64,000 bases of DNA from CADEED01 sp039931065 (GCA_039931065.1 JBDTSP010000010.1:62001-126000); one strand, 5' to 3'; shown: positions 51,820-61,392, numbered from the stretch's first letter. The notes: generated from the letters alone by a model not told the origin. Made by a program: numbers and translations.

Positions 51820-53742
51820 ATGTCTACTCGGACGGCGGCAGAGGGAATTTCCGGACACGCCCGCGCAAAAAAAACGCCACCTCGCAAGATTACCGGCGTC
51901 ATGCCCCTGACTCCCGGCAGCGATGGCGCCAAGGCCGCGCCCGCCGCGATTACCGTGATCACCGACCCCACGCGCGATTCGCTGCTGACGAACTTCGGCC
52001 GCGCCACGCTGCAGGACCGTTATCTCCTCGTCGGCGAAACCACGCAGGATCTCTTCGCCCGGGTCGCGCGCGCCTATGGCGACGACGCGGCGCACGCGCA
52101 ACGGCTGTATGACTACATGTCGAAGCTGTGGTTCCTGCCCGCCACCCCGATCCTGAGCAATGGCGGCACCTCGCGCGGCCTGCCCATTTCCTGCTTTCTG
52201 AATGCGGTCGAAGACAATCTCGACGGCATCGTGAGCACGTGGACCGAGAACGTCTGGCTGGCCTCGAACGGCGGCGGGATCGGTACCTACTGGGGCGGCG
52301 TGCGCTCGATCGGCGAAACGGTGAAGGGTTGCGGTCAGACCTCGGGGATCATCCCGTTCGTGCGCGTGATGGACTCGCTCACGCTCGCGATCTCGCAGGG
52401 CTCGTTGCGGCGCGGTTCCGCGGCCGTGTACCTCGACGTACATCACCCGGAAATCGAGGAGTTCATCGAGATCCGCAAGCCGTCCGGTGACTTCAATCGC
52501 AAGAGCCTGAACCTGCACCACGGCATCTGCATCACCGACGAATTCATGCAGGCGGTGCGCGACGATCTGCCGTTTGCGTTACGCAGCCCGAAAAACGGCA
52601 CGCAGCTGCGCTCGCTGTCGGCGCGACACCTGTGGCAGAAGATCCTCGAGACGCGGCTGCAGACCGGCGAGCCGTACCTGTTGTTCAGCGACACGGCCAA
52701 CAACCAGTTGAGCGCGCACCAGCGAGAGCTCGGCCTGAAAGTTCGCCAGTCGAATCTGTGCAGCGAGATCCTGCTGCCCACGGGCATCGATCACCACGGC
52801 AAGGCGCGCACGGCGGTGTGTTGCCTGTCGTCGGTGAACTTCGAAGCCTGGGAGCAGTGGCGCGATGAACCGCGGTTCATCGAAGACGTGCTGCGCATGC
52901 TCGACAACGTCTTGCAGGAATTCATCGATCACGCACCCGCCAGCATGGACAGCGCCAGATATTCCGCGTCGCGCGAGCGCTCGGTGGGGCTCGGGGCAAT
53001 GGGTTTTCACTCCTGGCTGCAGAACAACGGCTTGCCGTTCGAAAGTGCGCTGGCGCGCGCGGCCAACCTGCGCATGTTCAAACACCTGCGCCGCGAGGCC
53101 GATGCCGCCTCGCGCGTGCTGGCCGAGGAGCGTGGCGCCTGCCCGGATGCCGCCGAGCGCGGCGCGCTGGAGCGCTTCAGCCACAAGCTCGCGATCGCGC
53201 CCACCGCCAGCATCTCGGTGATCTGCGGCGGCACCAGCGCCTGCATCGAGCCGATCCCGGCGAACATCTACACACACAAGACGCTGTCGGGCTCGTTCAG
53301 CGTGCGAAACCCGGCGCTGGCGAAGTTGCTCGGTACCAAGGGCCTCGACATCGAGGAGACCTGGCAGTCGATCCTCGCGCACGAAGGTTCGGTGCAACAC
53401 ATCGAGGCCCTGAGTGAAGATGAAAAGTCGGTGTTCCGCACGGCCTTCGAGATCGACCAGCGCTGGGTCATCGAGCTGGCCGCGGACCGCGCGCCTCTCA
53501 TCTGCCAAGGCCAGTCGTTGAACCTCTATCTACGCAGCGACATCCACAAGTGGGACCTGCTGATGCTGCACTGGACGGCGTGGGAGCGCGGCGTGAAGTC
53601 GCTCTACTACTGCCGTTCGAAGAGCGTGCAGCGTGCCGGCTTCGCCGGCGTCGAAGCCGACAACACCCGCGTGCTCGCGGTCAAACCACTGGGCTCCGAG
53701 ACCGACGGCGCCAAATACGACGAGTGCCTCTCATGTCAGTAA
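51820..53742 (+). CDS. nrdA: Class I ribonucleoside-diphosphate reductase alpha subunit
   Basis: Catalytic subunit reducing ribonucleotides to deoxyribonucleotides, 640 residues. No N-terminal ATP-cone is visible, so allosteric activity control may be absent. Active-site regions: ASNGGGIGTYWGGVRSIG, LRRGSAAVYLDVHHPE, RQSNLCSEILLPTG, APTASISVICGGTSACIEPIP, and the C-terminal redox pair in YDECLSCQ. It lies behind a cobalamin riboswitch and an NrdR-like box and overlaps nrdB by 10 bases. The B12 control implies that the cell has a B12-dependent class II reductase elsewhere. Confidence 0.93.
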   Translation: MSTRTAAEGISGHARAKKTPPRKITGVMPLTPGSDGAKAAPAAITVITDPTRDSLLTNFGRATLQDRYLLVGETTQDLFARVARAYGDDAAHAQRLYDYMSKLWFLPATPILSNGGTSRGLPISCFLNAVEDNLDGIVSTWTENVWLASNGGGIGTYWGGVRSIGETVKGCGQTSGIIPFVRVMDSLTLAISQGSLRRGSAAVYLDVHHPEIEEFIEIRKPSGDFNRKSLNLHHGICITDEFMQAVRDDLPFALRSPKNGTQLRSLSARHLWQKILETRLQTGEPYLLFSDTANNQLSAHQRELGLKVRQSNLCSEILLPTGIDHHGKARTAVCCLSSVNFEAWEQWRDEPRFIEDVLRMLDNVLQEFIDHAPASMDSARYSASRERSVGLGAMGFHSWLQNNGLPFESALARAANLRMFKHLRREADAASRVLAEERGACPDAAERGALERFSHKLAIAPTASISVICGGTSACIEPIPANIYTHKTLSGSFSVRNPALAKLLGTKGLDIEETWQSILAHEGSVQHIEALSEDEKSVFRTAFEIDQRWVIELAADRAPLICQGQSLNLYLRSDIHKWDLLMLHWTAWERGVKSLYYCRSKSVQRAGFAGVEADNTRVLAVKPLGSETDGAKYDECLSCQ

Positions 53743-54797
53743 TCGCCACGCCCCAGCAGATCGAACTGATCGGAAGGCCAGGCCTGCTCACGCCCTCGCG
53801 GTCGTACAAGCCGTTTCGGTATCCGTGGGCGATCGAATACTGGCGCCGTCAGCAACAGATCCACTGGATGCCGGAGGAAATTCCTCTCGGTGAGGACTGC
53901 AAGGACTGGAACAGCCGCATCACCGACGCCGAGCGCAACCTGCTGACGCAGGTGTTCCGCTTCTTCACGCAGTCGGACGTCGAGGTGCAGGACAACTACA
54001 TGGAGCGGTACGCGCGTGTGTTCCGCCCGACCGAGATCAAGATGATGCTGGCGGCCTTCGCCAACATGGAAACCGTGCACATCGCCGCCTACGCGTTGCT
54101 GCTCGAGACGCTCGGCATGCCCGACAGTGAATTCACCGCGTTCATGGACTACTCGGCCATGCGCGACAAACACGACTATCTACAGGGTTTCGGGGTCGAG
54201 ACGGACGCCGACACGTTGCGCACGCTCGCGATGTTCGGCGGGTTCACCGAAGGTCTGCAGCTGTTCGCGAGCTTCGCGATCCTGTTGAATTTTCCGCGGC
54301 ACAACAAGATGCGCGGAATGGGGCAGGTGGTTTCCTGGAGCGTGCGCGATGAAACCCTGCACTGCGAGGGCATCATCCGGCTATTCCACACGTTCGCGCA
54401 GGAAACCGGCGCGTTGACCCAGTTCGTACGCGACGACATTGTTGACTGCGCCAGGACCGTCGTGAAACTCGAAGACCGCTTCGTCGACCTCGCGTTCGAG
54501 ATGGGCCCGATCGAGGGATTGTCCGCCAGCGAGATCAAGGCCTACATCCGCTACATCGCCGACTGGCGGTTGAAGCAGCTCGGCCTGCCGCAGGTGTATG
54601 GCGTGAAAGAGCATCCGCTGCCCTGGCTCACGGCCATGTTGAATGGCGTCGAACACGCGAACTTCTTCGAGACGCGCGCCACCGAATACGCAAAGGCCGC
54701 GACCGGTGGTGCCTGGCACGGTGACGAGGGCGCGTGGGGCCTGTTCGAGAAGCGCGTGGCGCGGCGCGATCAACTGGAGTTGTTAGGCGGCAGCTAG
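53733..54797 (+). CDS. nrdB: Class I ribonucleoside-diphosphate reductase beta subunit
   Basis: A 354-residue ferritin-like subunit that generates the radical for NrdA. Di-metal ligands are in QSDVEVQDNYMERY, AAFANMETVHIAAYALLLE and SVRDETLHCEGIIRLFH. The ATG at 53733 lies inside the end of nrdA in another frame, so translation is coupled. Metal type (Fe or Mn) cannot be told from the sequence. Convergent with the following signalling gene. Confidence 0.93.
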   Translation: MSVIATPQQIELIGRPGLLTPSRSYKPFRYPWAIEYWRRQQQIHWMPEEIPLGEDCKDWNSRITDAERNLLTQVFRFFTQSDVEVQDNYMERYARVFRPTEIKMMLAAFANMETVHIAAYALLLETLGMPDSEFTAFMDYSAMRDKHDYLQGFGVETDADTLRTLAMFGGFTEGLQLFASFAILLNFPRHNKMRGMGQVVSWSVRDETLHCEGIIRLFHTFAQETGALTQFVRDDIVDCARTVVKLEDRFVDLAFEMGPIEGLSASEIKAYIRYIADWRLKQLGLPQVYGVKEHPLPWLTAMLNGVEHANFFETRATEYAKAATGGAWHGDEGAWGLFEKRVARRDQLELLGGS

Positions 54798-54820
54798 GCA
54801 ACGTCCGGTCGGCCGTGGAC

Positions 54821-56995
54821 TCATTGCATATCCGGGCGCCTTGCCCGCTGTGTCGAGTGAGTACCGTTCGACGGCGCGCGTTTACAGATGTCGTCGGCGA
54901 TCTGGGCCACCATGTCCGGAAATCTCGCGCCGGTCGTCGGGCGGCCGAGAAAATATCCCTGGCCTTCGGGGCAGTGCTGATGCTGCAGCAGTTCGAACTG
55001 CGCGGCGGTCTCGATGCCTTCCGCGATGACGCGAATCTGCAGGTTGAACCCGAGACCGATCACGGCGCGGACGATACTGAGATCGTTCGGATTCGACGTC
55101 AGATCGCCGACGAATGCCTGGTCGATCTTGAGGGAATCGATCGGAAATCCCTTCAGGTGGCTCAGGCTCGAATAACCCGTGCCGAAATCGTCGAGCGTGA
55201 GGTGCACGCCAAGATCCTTGAGCGAACGCAGTACCAGCGCCGTCGAAGCCGAATCCTGCATCAGGAAAGTCTCGGTCAACTCGAGGTCCAGGTACTCGGG
55301 TGAGAGGCCGCTGTCCGCGAGACCGCTCACCACCGACGCGACGAAATCCTTGTGGCGCAATTCCGCCGCGGAAACGTTGATCGCGATCCGTATCTGCGGC
55401 AATCCCGCTTCCTGCCACAGGCGATTCTGCCGACAGGCCTCGAGCAGGACCCAGCGGCCGATCGCAACGATCAGGCCGCACTCTTCGGCAATCGGCACGA
55501 ACAGTGCCGGAAGCATCAGGCCCCGCGTCGGGTGCTGCCAGCGAATGAGCGCCTCGACTCCGGTAACGGCGCCGCTCCACAGATCCACCACCGGCTGGTA
55601 GTGCAAGACGAATTCATTCCGCTCGAGAGCCTGCCGCAGGCCATCTTCGATCGCCTGACGCTGCAACGCACGGGCATTCATGTCCTCGCGAAAGAATTGG
55701 TAGTTGCTGCGGCCGCAGTCCTTGGCGTGGTACATCGCGATGTCCGCGTGTTTCATCAAGGTTTCCCCGTCCTCGCCGTCGCCGGGAAATACACCGATGC
55801 CGATGCTGGCGCTTACGTGCAAATTGCGGCCATCGATGCTGAAAGGTCGACTCAGGGCCAGCAGGATCTTCTCCGCCGTGATGGCGGCATCCTGCCCGTG
55901 GGTCAGCTCCGACAACAGGACCACGAACTCGTCGCCGCCCTGGCGGCTCACCGTGTCCGAACTGCGCATGCAGCCTAACAAGGTCCGCGCAACCAGTCGC
56001 AGCAGCTGATCGCCGACGCCGTGGCCGAGTGAATCGTTGACGTTCTTGAATCGATCCAGGTCCAGAAACATGACCGCGAGCGTCGTACCGTGGCGTTTCG
56101 CGAGCTGGATCGCGTTCAGCAGCCGATCGTCCAGCAGCATCCGGTTGGGCAGATCGGTGAGCGTGTCGTGTTGTGAGTGGTGCGATATCCGGAGAGACAA
56201 CGCGCGCGTCGCGCTCACGTCGTGAAAAACCATCACCGCGCCGGTGACTCGACCGTGTCGGTCATGAATCGGAGCCGCGGAATCCTCGATCGCGGCTTCC
56301 ACTCCGTCGCGGCGACAGAGCAGGCTGTTCGGCGCGAGCAGCACTGTCTTGTTTTCGAGCATCGCAATCGCCATGGGATTGACGACGGCCGCGCGGGTGC
56401 CGGTTTCGATGACATGGAAGACTTCATCCACGTCACGCCCGACAGCGGATTCGTTGACCCACCCCGTCAAAAGTTCGGCGACCCTGTTGAGATAGGTCAC
56501 CCGCCCATCGACGTCGCAGCTCATGACCGCGTCGCCAATGGAGTTGAGCGTGACCTGCGCGCGTTCCTGTTCGACGAACAGGGCCTCGGCATTTATCGCG
56601 CGATCGATCGTGGTGACCACCATCTTCGACAGCCAATAGCTGTCGAGGTGACTCTTGAGCAGATAGTCCTGCGCGCCGCGCTGAACGGCCTGGCGGGCGA
56701 TGGGCTCGTGCTCGGACGAGCACAGCAGCACGATCGGGACATGGGGAGCGGCCTCGTAGAGCCGCTCGAACGTCACCATGCCGCTGGCGTCGGGCAGGAA
56801 GAGGTCGACCAAAATTGCAGCGAAAGGCGCGGCGCGCTTGCCCGGCCGGCCGCCGAGCAGGTCCAGCGCCTCCGAGCAACGCCGCACCCATACCACCTGC
56901 AGCGCCTGCTGCTGCTCAGTAGTCAGGGAGGTCCGGATTGCTTCGGCATCGTGTGGGTCATCCTGCACGAGAAGGATCGTTCGAGGGGTAGGCAT
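54821..56995 (-). CDS. REC-PAS-GGDEF-EAL cyclic di-GMP signalling protein
   Basis: A 724-residue protein: receiver domain (TILLVQDDPHDAEAI, phospho-acceptor in AILVDLFLPDASG, lysine in DYLLKSH), PAS domain (about 160-280; NSIGDAVMSCDVDGRVTYLN), GGDEF domain with SRQGGDEFVVLLSEL, and EAL domain with GVEALIRWQHP, LTLDDFGTGYSSLSHLK and SLKIDQAFVGD. Both active sites look intact, so it may make and break cyclic di-GMP. ATG 56995 has CAGGAG upstream; the extension to 57076 is not needed. No histidine kinase is adjacent. Confidence 0.92.
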   Translation of the reverse strand: MPTPRTILLVQDDPHDAEAIRTSLTTEQQQALQVVWVRRCSEALDLLGGRPGKRAAPFAAILVDLFLPDASGMVTFERLYEAAPHVPIVLLCSSEHEPIARQAVQRGAQDYLLKSHLDSYWLSKMVVTTIDRAINAEALFVEQERAQVTLNSIGDAVMSCDVDGRVTYLNRVAELLTGWVNESAVGRDVDEVFHVIETGTRAAVVNPMAIAMLENKTVLLAPNSLLCRRDGVEAAIEDSAAPIHDRHGRVTGAVMVFHDVSATRALSLRISHHSQHDTLTDLPNRMLLDDRLLNAIQLAKRHGTTLAVMFLDLDRFKNVNDSLGHGVGDQLLRLVARTLLGCMRSSDTVSRQGGDEFVVLLSELTHGQDAAITAEKILLALSRPFSIDGRNLHVSASIGIGVFPGDGEDGETLMKHADIAMYHAKDCGRSNYQFFREDMNARALQRQAIEDGLRQALERNEFVLHYQPVVDLWSGAVTGVEALIRWQHPTRGLMLPALFVPIAEECGLIVAIGRWVLLEACRQNRLWQEAGLPQIRIAINVSAAELRHKDFVASVVSGLADSGLSPEYLDLELTETFLMQDSASTALVLRSLKDLGVHLTLDDFGTGYSSLSHLKGFPIDSLKIDQAFVGDLTSNPNDLSIVRAVIGLGFNLQIRVIAEGIETAAQFELLQHQHCPEGQGYFLGRPTTGARFPDMVAQIADDICKRAPSNGTHSTQRARRPDMQ

Positions 56996-57250
56996 GCGAC
57001 TCCTGGCGCGCCGCCAAACTGGCCGCGTCGCCATTGACGCAGCGAATGATCTCGCATGCTGTACGGCAGCGAACATAGGTGTCGATCTGGTTTGAGAATT
57101 GATCCGGGGGCGCGCCTAGGTGCACGGAGGGGTCTGGTAGATAGGCAGTCGGAGCTGCCGCAGGTAAATGGCGTGTAGAACATCCGTTGCCACGGCTTAC
57201 GATCGTGCTGGGTCGTCGTGCTCCGGATTTCTTCGCGGCGCGGACGGGGC

Positions 57251-58192
57251 TCACAACGGGGCTTCTGGCATCGCCACGCCGTAATTTCCACAGGGCGGCT
57301 GGCACTGGTTGTCGAGGTTCACCTCGAGGCCGAAGCGTTCGGCCAGCAGCTTCGTGACCGGTTGGCGCAGGGCGTAGGCATCGAAATCCTCGGGTTCGCG
57401 CACCGGCGCGGTGACGCGCACGTCGTAGCGCGGCCAGCTCATCCAGAAGTCCCGCCGTGCCACGGGGTTCCCCGAAGCCCTTTGCTCCGTCCACACCACC
57501 GATCGATGGATCGCGTAGACGATCGCCACGATGTCGATGAGATTGGCGTTGCGGATGAGCACTCCGTTCTCGTCGGCAACGACACGATATCGCTCTCCCA
57601 TGCCGGGTGCCGCCACCGTCATCACCACCTGTCCCTTCCGCAGCGACAGCGAATTGACGATGAGCAGCTCGTGACGCCGCTGCCGGTCGGCAAGCCCCCC
57701 CGATAACAGTGGCGCCGTGAAGATCAGCAGCGCGCAAGAAGTCATGAAGGCCGTCGCCCACAGACCCGGAAAACGCAGCACGTCGTTGACGTCGTGTTGC
57801 CGGCGTTCCTGCTCGTTGCGCACACGGCGCCGCTCAATCCCGATACGACCGATGGTCCAGCGAATGCACAGAGTGCTCGCGGTCAACGCGACCACCAGCC
57901 AGGCCCAAGTGGCCCGCGATTCGAACATACGGGCAGGCGCGAACAGCGGCGCCAGCCCGGCGACCACGGCAACCAGCGAAGGCGGCGCGGAGTCGGCGGT
58001 ATACGCCACCGGAAAGCCGAGCCATTCGCCCAGCGAATAGAGCAACGCGAATGGAAACAGGAACTTGAGCGCCGCGACCCGCCACAACCAGAGCCTGAAG
58101 ACCGCCCGGCTGGCACGAGTCAGCAGAGCGCAGGCCGCGATTCCGCCGCAGATCAGCAACGACTGCCACAGATGATCGATGCAGGTCGTCAC
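57251..58192 (-). CDS. BlaR1-like membrane protein lacking the M56 peptidase core
   Basis: A 313-residue protein paralogous to the adjacent BlaR1-like gene. The N-terminal part (IDHLWQSLLICGGIAACALL) and C-terminal part (WPRYDVRVTAPVRE, LRQPVTKLLAERFGLEVNLD) align with it, but the HExxH-containing peptidase region is absent, replaced by a short charged stretch (RRVRNEQERRQHDVNDVL). It may act as a sensor only or be decaying. The start is GTG 58192. BlaI-operator-like sites overlap its upstream promoter. The C-terminal domain resembles the TIGR03435 'soil-associated' family. Confidence 0.65.
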   Translation of the reverse strand: MTTCIDHLWQSLLICGGIAACALLTRASRAVFRLWLWRVAALKFLFPFALLYSLGEWLGFPVAYTADSAPPSLVAVVAGLAPLFAPARMFESRATWAWLVVALTASTLCIRWTIGRIGIERRRVRNEQERRQHDVNDVLRFPGLWATAFMTSCALLIFTAPLLSGGLADRQRRHELLIVNSLSLRKGQVVMTVAAPGMGERYRVVADENGVLIRNANLIDIVAIVYAIHRSVVWTEQRASGNPVARRDFWMSWPRYDVRVTAPVREPEDFDAYALRQPVTKLLAERFGLEVNLDNQCQPPCGNYGVAMPEAPL

Positions 58193-58206
58193 CCGCGTCT
58201 TCGCAA

Positions 58207-58247
58207 ACCACAGATGTAGTCATAAAACTTACAATGGTAGTAATCAA
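58207..58247 (-). promoter_or_regulatory. Promoter with BlaI-like operators before the peptidase-less BlaR1 paralogue
   Basis: Minus strand: TTGATT (58247-58242), 17 bases, TATGAC (58224-58219). Around it lie ACTACATCTGTGGT (58220-58207) and, on the plus strand, TACAATGGTA (58230-58239); both resemble the TACAnnTGTA operator of BlaI/MecI repressors and the site before blaI at 60033-60050. Suggests an internal, separately regulated promoter in this operon. Confidence 0.45.
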
Positions 58248-58281
58248 GATGACGACAATCGGCGGTCGATCGCATGGCGGT

Positions 58282-59619
58282 CTATTCCGCGGCAGCCGCG
58301 CGTTCGAGCGCCGCCGGGCCGCAGGGCGCCTGGCAGAGCTGATCCATGTAGATCTCGAGCGCGAAGCGCTTGGCCATCATTTTCGTGACCACCGGGCGCA
58401 ACGCGGAAAGGTCGAGGGAATCCGGATTGCTGACCGCCTCGGGCGTGGTGATGCGCACGTCGTAACGCGGGGAATCCATCCACGGGCCCTCGCCCTTCAC
58501 CTGCGAACTGCGCAGTCCATACGCCAGCGCCGCCATTTCGCGCAGCGAGCTGTCGCGCAGGATGACTTCGTGCGCATTGACGACCACGGCAGGTCGCGCA
58601 TGGGTGCCACGGGTTGCCGCGACTTCGAACTGCGCTGATGCAAACGTGCGCGAATTGGCGTTCAGCAATACCTGCCGCCGCAGGTCACCATCGGCCGCGC
58701 CTGTGACCAGCGGAATACCCGCGCAGGCCAACGCGGCTAACAACAATGCATTGGCCTTGGCGAACCCGACGGCTGCCGGGCGCACGCCGGCCAGGATGTG
58801 ACGGATTCGCTCGGCGAGATTGCCCGACAACGCGGACACCGAGAACGCCACGCGCGGTCGATCGACGCAATGCCTGCACACCTCGAGGATACCCGCCGCA
58901 TACACCGGGCCATCGTGCCCGTTCTCGAGCACGGCCTCGTCGCAGGCGCGCTCGCGCTCCTCGATCATCTGCCGGCCTATCCACCAGACGGGCGGGTGAA
59001 ACCAGAACAGGGTTTCGACCAGGTGGTGGACATTGGCCTTGAGATTGTCGTACCGCCGGATGTGTTCGCGCTCGTGCGCCAGCACCGCGTTCAACTGCAA
59101 GTCGGTCAATCTCCCGAGCAGCGCGACCGGCAGCAACACCACCGGATGAAAACTTCCCGCCACGGCCGGTTCGACATCCGCATCCGTGAGGCGCGCATCC
59201 GGCGGCGCGCCCGGCGCCGATCGCGCTGCCCTTGCCAGAAAATATGCCGCGCGTAATGCGAGTAACCAGCGCGCGGCCACGAGCAACGCGCCGGTCAGCC
59301 AGACGATCAGCAGCGCCGCGGCAAAACCGTCGAAGCTGTCGCGCGCGACGACGCTCTCGGAGGCCGGTGAAATCATGGGCTGAGCGGCTTGCACCGCCGG
59401 ATCGAAGAACAGCGGCGCGCCGCCGACCGGCGCGGGCAATCCCACCCAGGCACCCAGGCCATACAAGGCCGCGAACGGCACGAGGAACTTGACCGAGGCG
59501 GTCAGCCACAACCCGTGACGCAGGGATGCGCCGTTCGAACGGCAAAGCCGCGCAACCACCCAGACGGCGCCGCAGAACAGCGTCGACTGCCACAGGTGAT
59601 CGAGCAGCGCCGCGGTCAC
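58282..59619 (-). CDS. BlaR1/MecR1-type M56 sensor peptidase
   Basis: A 445-residue membrane protein: four N-terminal helices, a cytosolic M56 zinc peptidase (NAVLAHEREHIRRYDN with HExxH, and the third ligand in EERERACDEAVLENG), then a C-terminal exported domain of the TIGR03435 type (SPRYDVRITTPEAVSNPDSL, PVVTKMMAKRFALEIYMDQL) in place of a penicillin-binding domain. Its ATG overlaps the blaI stop by 4 bases. Such pairs sense an envelope signal and cleave the BlaI repressor; the signal here is unknown and not necessarily a beta-lactam. Confidence 0.85.
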   Translation of the reverse strand: MTAALLDHLWQSTLFCGAVWVVARLCRSNGASLRHGLWLTASVKFLVPFAALYGLGAWVGLPAPVGGAPLFFDPAVQAAQPMISPASESVVARDSFDGFAAALLIVWLTGALLVAARWLLALRAAYFLARAARSAPGAPPDARLTDADVEPAVAGSFHPVVLLPVALLGRLTDLQLNAVLAHEREHIRRYDNLKANVHHLVETLFWFHPPVWWIGRQMIEERERACDEAVLENGHDGPVYAAGILEVCRHCVDRPRVAFSVSALSGNLAERIRHILAGVRPAAVGFAKANALLLAALACAGIPLVTGAADGDLRRQVLLNANSRTFASAQFEVAATRGTHARPAVVVNAHEVILRDSSLREMAALAYGLRSSQVKGEGPWMDSPRYDVRITTPEAVSNPDSLDLSALRPVVTKMMAKRFALEIYMDQLCQAPCGPAALERAAAAE

Positions 59620-60002
59620 TTGCCCTTGTCCTTGTTGTTATGGGCGCGCAGCACCTCGATGGCGTCGTCGATGTCTTCGCGCGAGATCTTGCCCATCTCC
59701 ACCAAGTGCGCCATCACCGGGCGCACGCTGCCACCGAACAAGCCGATGATTTCCTTGAGCAGCCGCGTCTGCACCGACGCGCGAGAAGTGGTGGCCTCGA
59801 ACACGTGTGCGTTACCGATCTTCCGGGTTCTGCGCAGCGCCCCTTTGACTTCGAGCCGGTACACCATGGTCTGCACTGTGGTGTAGGCGGGCCGGTCCTT
59901 CTTCACGACGGCTTCGTGGATCTCGCGGATGGAGCAGGGGCCGCGGCTCCAGAACTCCGACATGATGCGCAGCTCGAGTGCGCTGAGTTTCGGCTGTGCC
60001 AC
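59616..60002 (-). CDS. blaI: BlaI/MecI/CopY family transcriptional repressor
   Basis: A 128-residue winged-helix repressor: KLSALELRIMSEFWSRGPCSIREIHEAV, then AYTTVQTMVYRLEVKGALRR (recognition helix and wing) and a C-terminal dimerisation part. Start GTG 60002 with GGAGG just upstream. It leads the operon with the M56 sensor. A palindromic operator-like site lies 31-48 bases upstream of the start. Cleavage by the sensor peptidase would release repression. Confidence 0.88.
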   Translation of the reverse strand: MAQPKLSALELRIMSEFWSRGPCSIREIHEAVVKKDRPAYTTVQTMVYRLEVKGALRRTRKIGNAHVFEATTSRASVQTRLLKEIIGLFGGSVRPVMAHLVEMGKISREDIDDAIEVLRAHNNKDKGK

Positions 60003-60031
60003 GGAACCTCCACGAGGGAACTGTCGTTGAC

Positions 60032-60059
60032 TCTATGACACCTGTAGTAGAAAAGGCAA
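60032..60059 (-). promoter_or_regulatory. blaI promoter with BlaI-type operator
   Basis: Minus strand -35 TTGCCT (60059-60054) and -10 CATAGA (60037-60032), 16 bases apart. The operator-like palindrome CTACTACAGGTGTCATAG (60050-60033) has 12 of 18 positions symmetric (CTAnnACAnnTGTnnTAG) and sits between and over the boxes, as in MecI/BlaI-controlled promoters. Confidence 0.6.
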
Positions 60060-60120
60060 CCCGCGGCGAGAGGATGAGCCGGTTAACCGAGCCAGGATGG
60101 GGCGCGGTTTCGCCAGGCCT

Positions 60121-61392
60121 TCAACATTCCTTGAGCGGGATCGCGTCGTTCGCGAGCTTCAGGCGATCGGGCCGCGCCCGCATGGGGATCATCTTGCGCG
60201 CCGCCATCTGGTCCTTCGTGTGATTCAGCGTCTCGACAGCTAACAACTCGCCGGCGTTGAGATAACACACGCTGAACGCGCGGGACGCCGGGTCGCCGCG
60301 CACGATCACCTCGTCGTAACCGACCGCCAGTCCAACGATCACCATCTTGAGATCGAACTGATCCGACCAGAACCACGGCACCTTGTCGTGCACGGTCGCG
60401 ATCCCGAGCATGTTCAAGGCGGCGCTCGAGCCCTGCTCGAACGCGTTGTCCACGGATTCCAGCCGCACCCGCATGCCGTAGTGGATGCTCGGGTGCCGTG
60501 CGCAGTCGCCCGCCGCCCAGATGTGCGGATCCGACGTACGGCAGTATTCGTCGACGAGGATGCCGTCATTGCAATCGAGGCCGGCTTCGCGGGCCAATGC
60601 GTCGGTGCCGACGACACCGATTGCCACGAGCACGAAATCCGCCGGGATCTCACGGCCGTCGGCCAGCCGCACCGCCGCCACGCGTTGCGCGCCAACGGCG
60701 GCCTGGTGCGCCTCGAGGGAACCGGGTGTCGCATCGGCCGCGATCAGCGCGGCAACGCCCACGCCGCACAGCAGTTGCACGCCGTGACGGGTATGCTCGC
60801 TTTGATAGAAGCTGGATACGACCGGGGCGACCACCCGATTCATCACGCGGTCGGCGGCCTCCAGCACCGTGACCTCGAGCCCCGCTTCGCGGCAGGTGGC
60901 CGCGACCTCGAGACCAATGTATCCACCGCCGACGATCACGGCGCGCCGTCCCGGTGCGAGCTCGCCGCGCAGGCGATCCACGTCGGCAAAGCTGCGCAGG
61001 TAGTGGATGCCTGCCAATTCCGCTCCCGGCAGGGCGAGCCGGCGCGGATGACTTCCCGTGGCCAGCAGCAGGCGGTCGTACTCGACCGCGCTGCCGTCGG
61101 CGATCTCGACGCGCCGCCGCTCGCGATCGACGCGAACCGCCGCGAACCCGAGCCGCATCGCAACCGCGTGGTTGGCGTAGTGGGCGGCATGCCGGATCAA
61201 CAACCGGTCTCGCTCGAGCGTCCCGGCCAGGAATTTCTTGGATAGCGGCGGCCGTTGATAGGGCAGCAGCGCCTCATCGCCGATCAGCGTGATCGCGCCG
61301 GTGTGGCCCCGCTTGCGCAGAGTCTCGACCGCTTGCGCGGCGGCCTGTCCGGCGCCGACTATCGCTATCCGCGTGTTCAACTCACCACCCAT
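60121..61392 (-). CDS. FAD-dependent ferredoxin/rubredoxin-reductase-type oxidoreductase
   Basis: A 423-residue flavoprotein. FAD-binding TRIAIVGAGQAAAQAVETLR, the YQRPPLSKKFLAG motif typical of oxygenase-linked ferredoxin reductases, NAD-binding GRRAVIVGGGYIGLEVAATCRE, and the second FAD motif HIWAAGDCAR are all visible. It transfers electrons from NADH to a ferredoxin or rubredoxin, often serving a P450 or ring hydroxylase; no such partner lies adjacent. ATG 61392 was chosen over an upstream start at 61446. Confidence 0.85.
   Translation of the reverse strand: MGGELNTRIAIVGAGQAAAQAVETLRKRGHTGAITLIGDEALLPYQRPPLSKKFLAGTLERDRLLIRHAAHYANHAVAMRLGFAAVRVDRERRRVEIADGSAVEYDRLLLATGSHPRRLALPGAELAGIHYLRSFADVDRLRGELAPGRRAVIVGGGYIGLEVAATCREAGLEVTVLEAADRVMNRVVAPVVSSFYQSEHTRHGVQLLCGVGVAALIAADATPGSLEAHQAAVGAQRVAAVRLADGREIPADFVLVAIGVVGTDALAREAGLDCNDGILVDEYCRTSDPHIWAAGDCARHPSIHYGMRVRLESVDNAFEQGSSAALNMLGIATVHDKVPWFWSDQFDLKMVIVGLAVGYDEVIVRGDPASRAFSVCYLNAGELLAVETLNHTKDQMAARKMIPMRARPDRLKLANDAIPLKEC

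Noticed and set aside
57100..57250. Possible terminator or small RNA downstream of the peptidase-less BlaR1 paralogue
   Set aside because: No convincing stem with a T-run and no conserved RNA motif recognised.
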